A stretch of DNA of 33,643 nt from Thermofilaceae archaeon (GTDB taxonomy: Archaea > Thermoproteota > Thermoprotei > Thermofilales > Thermofilaceae), in the NCBI GenBank assembly GCA_038731975.1, contig JAVYQJ010000013.1:1-33643 (forward strand), given 5' to 3'. Position numbers and translations under genes: made by a program. The notes below the pieces were generated by a model. The model was not told the DNA's origin, made no database searches, and saw only the letters and a program-made list of their open reading frames with translations. Of the stretch, positions 23,555 through 30,300 are shown one piece after another; positions within the stretch are counted from its first letter, which is position 1; each line of letters opens with the position of its first letter.

Positions 23555-24686
23555 GGAGTGCTCTCCGACCCTCGTAGCACTCCGCGTAGATCTGCTTGAT
23601 CTCATCGAGACTAGGGATCACCGGGCCATTCTCGATGTTCCTCCGGTAGAACATCGCCTCCTCAGCCATGCGGTCGAGCTCACTCTCAGTTACCCCCACG
23701 CTTGCAGCGCTGTCGGGGATCCCCACCTCGTCCGCGAGCTTGCAGACGCGCTCAACCAGCTCCTCCCAGCTCCTGAAGTTCAGCAAAGCGGCCAGCTCAT
23801 CGACTTTACCAACCCTTTCCGCGTAGAAAGCGAGGACGTGCGGGAGCAGAAGCGCGTTGGCTACGCCGTGGTGAAGGTCGTGGTGCACAGTCAGGTAGTA
23901 ACCGAGCCCGTGCGCTAGCGTCGAGCCGGCTTGGTTGATCGCTACGCCGGCCAGCATACTCGCGTACAGCATCAGCTCCCTGGCTTCACGCGACCCCTTA
24001 ACGGCTGAGGGGAGGTTGGAGAGGATGATGCGGGCAGCCTCCAACGCGAAGAGGTTTGAGAGGGGTGAAGCCCTCCTGCTGATGAACGCCTCGAGCGCGT
24101 GCGATAGCGCGTCGAACCCCGTGCCGGCCACGAGGCGCCCCGGCATGTAATCGGTCACGTCCGCGTCCAGGATCGCCACCCTCGGGACTAGGGCGGGCCC
24201 CTGCATCACCACCTTCTTCCTCGCATCCGGATCCACAAGAACCGAGTACTGGGTCACCTCGCTCCCGGTCCCGGTGGTCGTGGGGAGGGCCACTACCGGC
24301 AAAGCCTTCTCCACAGCCTTGGGGTATAGGTGGTCGGAGGGTGCGCCCCCCAGCGCCAAGACGGCCGCGATCGCCTTCGCCGCGTCGAGAGGGCTTCCGC
24401 CCCCAAACCCCACCACTACATCCACACCCTTGCTCGCCGCTAAGCGCGCGCCCCGCTCGACGGTTCTGAGAGAGGGGTTCGGTTCCACTTCGGGGAAGAC
24501 AACGACGTCCATGTTGGCCTCCCTCAGGGAATCCACGAGGCGTTGAAGCAGACCGCTACTAGCCGCGAAGCTCCTCCCCGTTACTAGGAGGGCGCGCGAG
24601 CCGAGAGAGGCCGCGTAGCGCCCCACCTCGGGTAGGGTGCCTCGGCCGAAGACGATTCTACCGCTCTGCTCAAAGGCGAACCTCAT
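23532..24686 (-). CDS. Iron-containing (group III) alcohol dehydrogenase
   Basis: A protein of about 384 residues in the Fe-dependent alcohol dehydrogenase family. The NAD(P) site has GFGGGSPLDAAKA (94-106, numbering from GTG 24689) and ALPTTTGTGSEVTQYSV (134-150). The metal ligands are Asp193 and His197 in GTGFDALSHALEAF, a His in LAHGLGY and a His in DLHHGVAN. Length is normal. ATG 24686 and GTG 24689 are both near the position predicted by the TATA box CTTTTTAAAG at 24708-24717, so the mRNA is leaderless. Likely reduces aldehydes or ketones in fermentation; substrate unknown. Confidence 0.92.
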   Translation of the reverse strand: MRFAFEQSGRIVFGRGTLPEVGRYAASLGSRALLVTGRSFAASSGLLQRLVDSLREANMDVVVFPEVEPNPSLRTVERGARLAASKGVDVVVGFGGGSPLDAAKAIAAVLALGGAPSDHLYPKAVEKALPVVALPTTTGTGSEVTQYSVLVDPDARKKVVMQGPALVPRVAILDADVTDYMPGRLVAGTGFDALSHALEAFISRRASPLSNLFALEAARIILSNLPSAVKGSREARELMLYASMLAGVAINQAGSTLAHGLGYYLTVHHDLHHGVANALLLPHVLAFYAERVGKVDELAALLNFRSWEELVERVCKLADEVGIPDSAASVGVTESELDRMAEEAMFYRRNIENGPVIPSLDEIKQIYAECYEGRRALLRRLGRA

Positions 24687-24707
24687 CACAAGCCTCTATG
24701 ACCTCAC

Positions 24708-24744
24708 CCTTTTTAAAGAGGAAGCCCGGCATCACGGTAAAACC
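24708..24744. promoter_or_regulatory. Divergent promoter region of Fe-ADH and HTH operon
   Basis: CTTTTTAAAG at 24708-24717 serves the minus-strand alcohol dehydrogenase at the right spacing. CGGTAAAACCG at 24735-24745 is an inverted repeat (CGGT, AAA, ACCG) about 20 nt ahead of the HTH gene ATG at 24762; its first ten bases recur in the nadA promoter region. It could be an operator, possibly with an overlapping weak TATA for the plus-strand gene. Confidence 0.45.
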
Positions 24745-24761
24745 GGCCCCCGGTGTGCTGG

Positions 24762-25169
24762 ATGAGCCTGAGGGATCGCGTTGTAAAGCTCGTGCAGGAG
24801 TACTACGCTAGAGAGGGTAGCCCGCCGAGCATGAGGTACGTCGCTAGGACGTTGAGGATCTCTACGAAGACCCTCTACAAGCTGTTCCCCGGCGGCGCTG
24901 AGGAGGTGTACAGGGCTGCCGGGATAAAGCGGGAGGATAGCGTTCCCAGCAGCTTTACAGAGTTCCTGCAGCTCTACACCGAGTACCTCCGCTTAAGCGG
25001 TCGCTCGGAGAGCGCTGAATCCCTGTGCGGCTTCATCTCGGACGTGCTCGAGCACGTTAGAAGCAGGTTGGGGCGCGCTGCAGCCGAGAGATTGGCGCAG
25101 AGCCCTCTCTCCGTGTTCAATAGGGTAGCTAAACTCTACTTGGAGGCGAGGAGGAATGAGAACGGTTAA
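24762..25169 (+). CDS. Helix-turn-helix protein, first gene of a KaiC-like operon
   Basis: A 135-residue soluble protein. The N-terminal 50 residues contain a helix-turn-helix (SMRYVARTLRISTKTLYKLFPGGAEEVYRAAGI), resembling TetR-type or sigma-like HTH domains. The C-terminal part is helical (FLQLYTEYLRLSGRSESAESL, then DVLEHVRSRLGRAAAERLA) and unlike anything I can name. ATG 24762 is chosen over the in-frame GTG at 24753, as the family-like sequence starts at MSLRDRVVKL. It overlaps the next gene (25156) by 14 bp, so it is in an operon with a membrane protein and a KaiC-like ATPase. Confidence 0.7.
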   Translation: MSLRDRVVKLVQEYYAREGSPPSMRYVARTLRISTKTLYKLFPGGAEEVYRAAGIKREDSVPSSFTEFLQLYTEYLRLSGRSESAESLCGFISDVLEHVRSRLGRAAAERLAQSPLSVFNRVAKLYLEARRNENG

Positions 25170-25560
25170 GCTTGCGGCGCTGCTGCTGGCGCTGGCAGCA
25201 CTCCCGGTACCGTGGTTCCGCGCCGGCGGGAAGAGCGTCCGAGTCTACGAGATACCCGTCCTTTTCACGGTCACCTACTACGTCGGGCTTGCAGCCTCGG
25301 TCCTGGCCCTCGTGAGCAGGGAAAGCATGGCTCTCTTGGCGGCCGCTGTTCTGCTCTCCACGTCGCCCATCTACGCCTACTTCGCGCTAAGGATCGCCGT
25401 CCACCAAGTGTCAGTGGCTGGGGGCCCGGTCCTCTGCATCGCCTCGGCGTTTCTCTACGCGCTCGAGTGGGCTAGGGGGCTGAAGAGCAGCAGCGAGCTT
25501 TTAAGCGGGGAAGAGGCTGATGAGTGGAATGGTGACGAGGCTGTCAACCGGCATCCCTAA
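25156..25560 (+). CDS. Small integral membrane protein of unknown function
   Basis: A 134-residue protein with about four hydrophobic segments: KLAALLLALAALPVPWF (5-21), a region near IPVLFTVTYYVGLAASVLALV (33-53), SMALLAAAVLLSTSPIYAYFALRIAV (57-82) and SVAGGPVLCIASAFLYALEWA (86-106). The C-terminal tail is acidic and soluble (LLSGEEADEWNGDE). No family recognised. It overlaps the upstream HTH gene by 14 bp and the downstream ATPase by 41 bp, so the three are probably made and used together. Confidence 0.75.
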   Translation: MRTVKLAALLLALAALPVPWFRAGGKSVRVYEIPVLFTVTYYVGLAASVLALVSRESMALLAAAVLLSTSPIYAYFALRIAVHQVSVAGGPVLCIASAFLYALEWARGLKSSSELLSGEEADEWNGDEAVNRHP

Positions 25561-26308
25561 GCTGGACGAGCTGCTCTCAGGCGGTGTACCGGAGGGCTTC
25601 CTCACGGCTCTAGTCGGGATGCCCGGTACGGGTAAGACCGTCGCCTGCCTGCACTTCGCTTGGGCCGGTTTGAGGCAGGGTGAGAGCTGCATCTACGTGA
25701 CGACGGAGGAAAGCCGCGAGAGCATCGTCAGGCAGGCTTCGCAGTTCAAGATGGACTACCAGGCCGCGCTGAAGGAGGGTAGGCTGGTGATAATCGACGC
25801 GTTGATGAGGGAGAAGGAGGACGAGTGGAGCCTCCGCGAAGTAACGGTCGAGGAGATGCTCGATAAAGTGATCGCGGCCAAGAAGACGCTGGGGAGGGGG
25901 TGCAGAAGGTTGATCATCGACTCGATGAGCGCCTTCTGGCTGAGGGCTCCCGTGAGAGCGAGGGAGCAGAGCTACATGGTGAAGCGCGTGCTCAACAGGT
26001 GGGGCTTCACGATATACGCAACCAGCCAGTACGCGATCACGACTGGCTCGGCCTTCGGGTGGGGCATCGAGCATGTCGCCGATGGAATCATCCACTTCAA
26101 GAGAACCATCGCCAACGGCGTCCTACGCCGCTACCTGATCATCGAGAAGATGCGGCAGACGCCGCACGACCTCAGAGCCTGGGAGCTCGATATCGTGGAC
26201 GGGCAGGGCCTAGTCCTCCGCAGACCCCTAGCGCGCAGGATCGAGGATGAAGCGCTACCCCCCGAGGTGATAGAACGCATTCGAAAAGCAGCTTCAAGAG
26301 AGGGGTAA
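25520..26308 (+). CDS. KaiC-like RecA-superfamily ATPase
   Basis: A 262-residue single-domain KaiC-like ATPase. RLSTGIPKLDELLSGGVPEG (7-26) is the family opening. Walker A is GMPGTGKT (33-40). YVTTEESRESIVRQA (about 55-69) has the catalytic Glu pair, and the Walker B is RLIIDSMSAF (about 130-139). Archaeal relatives regulate motility or signalling or act as accessory ATPases and can bind ATP as hexamers; function here is unknown. ATG 25520 is preceded by GAAGAGG; a GTG/ATG three codons on is possible. The end leaves 28 bp before a C/D-box sRNA. Confidence 0.88.
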   Translation: MSGMVTRLSTGIPKLDELLSGGVPEGFLTALVGMPGTGKTVACLHFAWAGLRQGESCIYVTTEESRESIVRQASQFKMDYQAALKEGRLVIIDALMREKEDEWSLREVTVEEMLDKVIAAKKTLGRGCRRLIIDSMSAFWLRAPVRAREQSYMVKRVLNRWGFTIYATSQYAITTGSAFGWGIEHVADGIIHFKRTIANGVLRRYLIIEKMRQTPHDLRAWELDIVDGQGLVLRRPLARRIEDEALPPEVIERIRKAASREG

Positions 26309-26325
26309 AAAGCGGGAGAGTGTAC

Positions 26326-26388
26326 AGGCAGCACGTTGATGAAGCCTCGCATAGCTGAACCGTGAAGAGGAACCCGAGGCTGATGCCT
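26326..26388 (+). ncRNA. C/D-box guide sRNA
   Basis: All four boxes occur in order and at archaeal spacing: C box TTGATGA (26336-26342, one mismatch to RUGAUGA at its first base), a 12-nt guide, D' box CTGA (26355-26358), C' box GTGAAGA (26362-26368, one mismatch), an 11-nt guide and D box CTGA (26380-26383). AGGCA (26326-26330) and TGCCT (26384-26388) can close a terminal stem. Such RNAs direct 2'-O-methylation of rRNA or tRNA with L7Ae, Nop5 and fibrillarin. The guides (AGCCTCGCATAG and GGAACCCGAGG) were not matched to targets, since no rRNA sequence is available here. A TATA-like TAAAAAG at 26306-26312 may be its promoter. Confidence 0.75.
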
Positions 26389-26519
26389 TTCCCAGCTCTT
26401 CCAGAGCCCCTGAACCAGCTTGCCTGTCCTGGACATTAGAACATATGGGTGAGCCTCTGAGGTAATAATGTCAACGGCATGCATTGGCATGTCATAGGCA
26501 TTCTTCCCACGCCGTTCAT

Positions 26520-26536
26520 TAATGTCCCGGACATTA
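26520..26536. repeat. Inverted repeat TAATGTCC-N-GGACATTA
   Basis: A perfect 8-bp inverted repeat around one central base. A shorter version, TGTCC-T-GGACA with ATTA to its right, occurs at 26425-26438, and a half-site TAATGTC at 26466-26472. Recurrence upstream of the tRNA suggests a binding site for a dimeric regulator. Confidence 0.5.
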
Positions 26537-26568
26537 TAGGAAAACACCCGTCGCCAAGCTGGAGAAAG

Positions 26569-26577
26569 GTTAAAAGG
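26569..26577 (+). promoter_or_regulatory. tRNA-Gln promoter TATA box
   Basis: GTTAAAAGG lies 22-30 nt before the first nucleotide of the tRNA, the expected distance, following a purine-rich AGAAAG that could be the TFB recognition element. Confidence 0.6.
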
Positions 26578-26598
26578 CCGGCTCCGAAGGAGAAGCGA

Positions 26599-26693
26599 AG
26601 CCCGGTGGTGTAGCGGTAAGCATGCGGGGCTCTGAGCCGAAAGGCACGGCGAGTACGCCCCCGAGGACCGGGGTTCGAATCCCCGCCGGGCTA
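26599..26693 (+). tRNA. tRNA-Gln (anticodon CUG) with one intron
   Basis: Acceptor AGCCCGG (26599-26605) pairs with CCGGGCT (26686-26692). Discriminator A is at 26693 and CCA is encoded at 26694-26696. The D-arm (GTGTAGCGGTAAGCAT) and T-arm (CGGGG-TTCGAAT-CCCCG) are standard and resemble archaeal tRNA-Gln. The anticodon arm is CGGGG-CTCTG, then a 22-nt intron (26635-26656), then GC-CCCCG, giving anticodon CTG at 26632-26634 and a mature length of 73. Bulge-helix-bulge pairing (GCTC with GAGT, bulges TG|A and AC|G, inner helix GCCG/CGGC) places the intron at 36/37 rather than the usual 37/38. Confidence 0.92.
26635..26656 (+). other. tRNA-Gln intron, position 36/37
   Basis: A 22-nt intron whose GCCG and CGGC form the inner helix. 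The predicted cut after TG in TGA and after AC in ACG leaves G37, which agrees with the CTCTGG loop of other archaeal tRNA-Gln. Boundaries are inferred by fitting. Confidence 0.7.
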
Positions 26694-26716
26694 CCAAGCT
26701 TTCACCTACCACCGGC

Positions 26717-27208
26717 TCACGCTTTTCCGAACACTACTACGACGTCTTTCAGGGCCGGATCATCGTGGAGTTCCGCGTTGGGCAGCTTCCCCAGCAGCTC
26801 GGGTAGCAGCTCAACCCGCTTCCTCAGCATCGTTACGGCGGCTCTACCGTGAGGTTTCAGGAGCCTCAGGATCCCGTCCAGCGCGAGAGGGGCTTCGTGC
26901 AGAACAGTCACCGAGTAGATTGTGCGGAAGGACAGCTCCCTAAAGGGCATCCTCTCCGCATCTCCGCAGACCAGATCCCCATGCTCGACCCTCCCCCTCA
27001 CCTTAGCCACCCTGAGCATCTCCATCGAGAGATCGAGGCCCACGCAGTAGCACGGCACTCGCACGAGGAGGAGGCCCGTACCGCAACCCACGTCTAGAAC
27101 AGGCTCCTCCGGCGCCACGCGGGTTAAGACAGCTTCATGCTTCAAGGCCTGCTCTCCGCCATAAAGCTCATCGTAGACGCCCGCGAGCAGGGAGTAGTCG
27201 AGGCTCAC
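26717..27208 (-). CDS. Class I SAM-dependent methyltransferase
   Basis: A 163-residue methyltransferase. Motif I is VLDVGCGTGLLL (37-48) and the acidic strand 2 end is GLDLSMEMLRVAK (about 57-69). DLVCGDAERMPF (about 78-89) is motif II and SVTVLHEAP (about 98-106) motif III; later LLKPHGRAAVTML follows. It is short for the fold but complete through the core strands. The GTG start at 27208 is the only good one. It is divergent from the surface protein gene and convergent with tRNA-Gln. Methyl acceptor unknown. Confidence 0.88.
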   Translation of the reverse strand: MSLDYSLLAGVYDELYGGEQALKHEAVLTRVAPEEPVLDVGCGTGLLLVRVPCYCVGLDLSMEMLRVAKVRGRVEHGDLVCGDAERMPFRELSFRTIYSVTVLHEAPLALDGILRLLKPHGRAAVTMLRKRVELLPELLGKLPNAELHDDPALKDVVVVFGKA

Positions 27209-27266
27209 GTCAAAAGCCTAACCAACTTCAGTTAAAAGCCCACCTTCTAAGTTTCGGAACAAAGGC

Positions 27267-27279
27267 GCGGATAAATACC
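27267..27279 (+). promoter_or_regulatory. Promoter of the giant surface protein gene
   Basis: GCGGATAAATACC contains a strong TATA element centred about 34 nt before the ATG at 27308, allowing a short leader of a few nucleotides. The 11-mer GCGGATAAATA is repeated just after the gene's stop codon (32509-32519). Confidence 0.6.
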
Positions 27280-27307
27280 CCTCAACCCATCACCACTACG
27301 ACCCCAG

Positions 27308-30300
27308 ATGAAGGGGATAGCAAGTAAGAAGGTCTTAACCCTAGCCCTCGGGGCCGTACTCGTAGCAGCGCTGTTAGCCACTGCACCCCTCGCAACAGCC
27401 GTTCCAATTAAAGTCTGGCGGATACAGGTTGTAGACCAGACCGGCAGACCCCTTGCCAACGAGGAGATTCTAGTAGCTGTATGGAACGAAACCGGGAACT
27501 GCGCCATAGCCTACTTTAAGGGTAAGACTGACGCTGAAGGTAAAGCTACACTAACGATCCTACCCGAGTACGTTCTCGATACCGCGCAGCCCTACACTGG
27601 ACAGACCTTCAACATCACTGTAGCTATCAACAAATATGGTAGGTGGCTGCTGCTCCACACGAATAAAGGACTAGACTGGAGCACTTTCGTGGCGAACTAT
27701 ATTAACAAGACTGTTACTGCTGACCACTGGTGGTCCTTAAGATTTACAGCGTACACGGACCCCGACGGTGACGGAACCTTCGATACCCCCTTATACTTCA
27801 GCACCGGTTTAGGTGAGGATCTGGCGAGCTTCCAAGTGTTTTGGAACGATACGCGCGTGTTCATAACAGAGATCTGGGCTAAGTCAGGCACAGCTACAGC
27901 TAAAGCGCTCTTCAACATCTCTGACACAGAGGTTACGTTCACCGAAGTTGGCACGGGATGCTTCATCTTCAAGTTCAAGCCTGTCGTACTTTATAAAGAG
28001 GTAATCTGGAACCTGTTCGTAAACAAGGGCGAGTACACGCCCGTGAAAGCAGGTGCTGAAATCCTCAAATTCAATGCTACCGCCAAAACATTAAGCATCA
28101 TAAATGCAACTCCGATTGGGAAGATTGGTCCAACGATTGCAACAGTGGGATTGACTCCTGTCACTGATGTGACGGATTACGCATACACGGTCTTCTTTAG
28201 GGTTAATGTGCTCGACGCCTGCGGCAGCTTGATCGACACTGGTGCCTTTGAGACGTGGAAGGTTTTCATTCAAGCGTTGATTGACAACCGTAACGTGATC
28301 CTGAGGAGCGGTACGCCAGCCAAGGGCGTTGCACCGGCTTTCGGCGCTGTTGCGCCGGACTTGAAGTTCGCCTTCTGGGTTCCCGACGTAACGAAAGTTT
28401 ACGGCAAGAAGTATAACGTTACGGTGAACATCAACTACTACAACGTTCAGGTGTTCACCGCCACCATACCCACCAACGTGACTAGCCTCCCACCATTGAC
28501 TGATCAGCTCGGTACCTACATGGTTCTAACCACAACTCCTCAAAACGTAAGAGTAATTGACGCTTTCACCTCGGTCGTAAAGACGCGTATTATTGTAAAG
28601 GACATGCAGCCCACACCGCAGCCCCTATCCGGTGCCAGACTGATCATCGCCACGGTGGTGGGCGATCCGATCTACTCGGCTACGGGTCCCGGAGGTGCAG
28701 CATACCTGCCACCCTTCACAACAACTGCTGTCGCCGAGACGTCCGGAGACTTCGGGAGGGCGTATGCATCGGTCTACAGCGAGAACGGAGTGCCCTACGG
28801 CTACCTACCAGTACCTTTCACCTATCGAGCTAGGAGGGATCTCGTTGCAACATACGCTGTGAGAATCTTCTGGGTAATGCCTGGCGGCGAGAACTGGGTG
28901 GATGTTACACCGGATCAAAACACGTTTACGCTCAATATTACGGCTCAGATAACACAGGGCTGCCCGATTACGACGTTCACGTTCTTCGCGAAAGTGTTTG
29001 AGGTGAAGGTGCGCGTCCTCGATCTATGCAACCAGCCGATTACGCCTGCAGCCTACCCTGGAGCCTACCTGGTAGCCTACCTCGACGGTAAGCGGATTGG
29101 AGTTGTCGGCTTGGGAGCGGACGGTACTATGGATGTTGGCCACATACCTGCTGGGAAACTGAAGTTCAGGCTGTACTGGAAGGGCATGTTCCTGAGGGCT
29201 AACGTAACGCTACCCGTGGAGCCTGAAATCGACGTTACCAAGAACGTTGCAACGGCTGTAACGCTGGTGTTCCCGATCGGCAACTTGAACATCACCCTCA
29301 CGATGTGGGACATCAACTACCCGATCTACAATTTGAGCGTGAAGCTGCAGTACATAAAGGATGGTAGAGTTGTGTATGAGGAGCCAGCCAAGGTGACCGA
29401 CTGTTACGGCAAAGTGACCTTCACTAAAGTGCCAATTCAGCCGCTCACAGTAGACGAGGGTGCCGGCCATACTTACGAGCTGAGGGTTATCGCCTACACG
29501 AGGAATGATACACCGTACATTAGGAAGCCGCAGGACGCTGGCTTGCTGGTAGCGAACGAAACGATCAAGTTCGATGTTCTGAAAGTTCACTGCTGGAACG
29601 AATACGTCGTACCGACCTGGATCTACAGCTTCAGGGTCATCGCTGTCGACCATACGGGAGCTACGCTGAAGGGCCTGCCGACCGATATTGGCACCATACC
29701 TGTAGCAGTACTGCTGAACGACACAGCTTATGGTAAACAGAAGATGTGCTGCCCCGAAATCTGCGCACCACCGACGTGCGTCTGCCCAGCGCCCGGCGAG
29801 GTAACTGTAGACTTCCGCATCCTAAACGAGACAAAGGATGAGGCGATCTTCATCTACTACTCGCAGCAGTACTACGACTCCGACCCCGAGAAGGACACCA
29901 TCGGCATACAGCCTCACATGTTCGTTGCTGGCGCCAAGTACCACTTCATGGTCTTCCACGGCGGAGTCCTCGTCTACAACTACACGATAACGCTGCCCAA
30001 GCCCTTCGAGACGAAGACTGTGTTCTTCAACGAGACCTCCATGGAGGTGACCGAGGTCGAGGGTGAAACCTACACTTACACTTGGTTGACGGACGGTAAG
30101 GGCAGCATCACCCATCCGATACTGGTGTTCAGGGGAGCTAAGAGCTGGAAGGACACGGGTAAGAGGGCTGACGCGCAGCTGAGGCTTGTAACATGGGTGC
30201 AGACGCTCGAGGTGAAGACGCTCACCAACGCCGGCAAGTTCGCTGTACCGTTCCTCAACTTGACGCTCATCAGAACCGACGTGCTCAACTGGACGCTCGT

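Larger units (their letters stand above)
26309..26598. other. Intergenic region with guide RNA and repeated operator-like motifs
   Basis: No protein gene is convincing here; a long minus-strand open frame overlaps the tRNA-Gln gene and is spurious. The region holds a C/D-box sRNA (26326-26388). It then holds TAATGTC-type sites at 26431 (reverse), 26466 and 26520-26536 (a perfect 8-bp inverted repeat around one base), and GGCAT pentamers at 26476, 26486 and 26497, spaced 10-11 bp. The tRNA-Gln TATA box (GTTAAAAGG, 26569-26577) ends it. Confidence 0.6.

Noticed and set aside
26477-26502. GGCAT repeats as a miniature CRISPR or direct-repeat array
   Set aside because: The units are only five bases and spacers five to six bases; far too short for CRISPR.
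26131-26712. 193-codon minus-strand open frame across the KaiC-like gene end, sRNA and tRNA-Gln
   Set aside because: It is antisense to a confident gene and runs through a tRNA, so it is almost certainly spurious.
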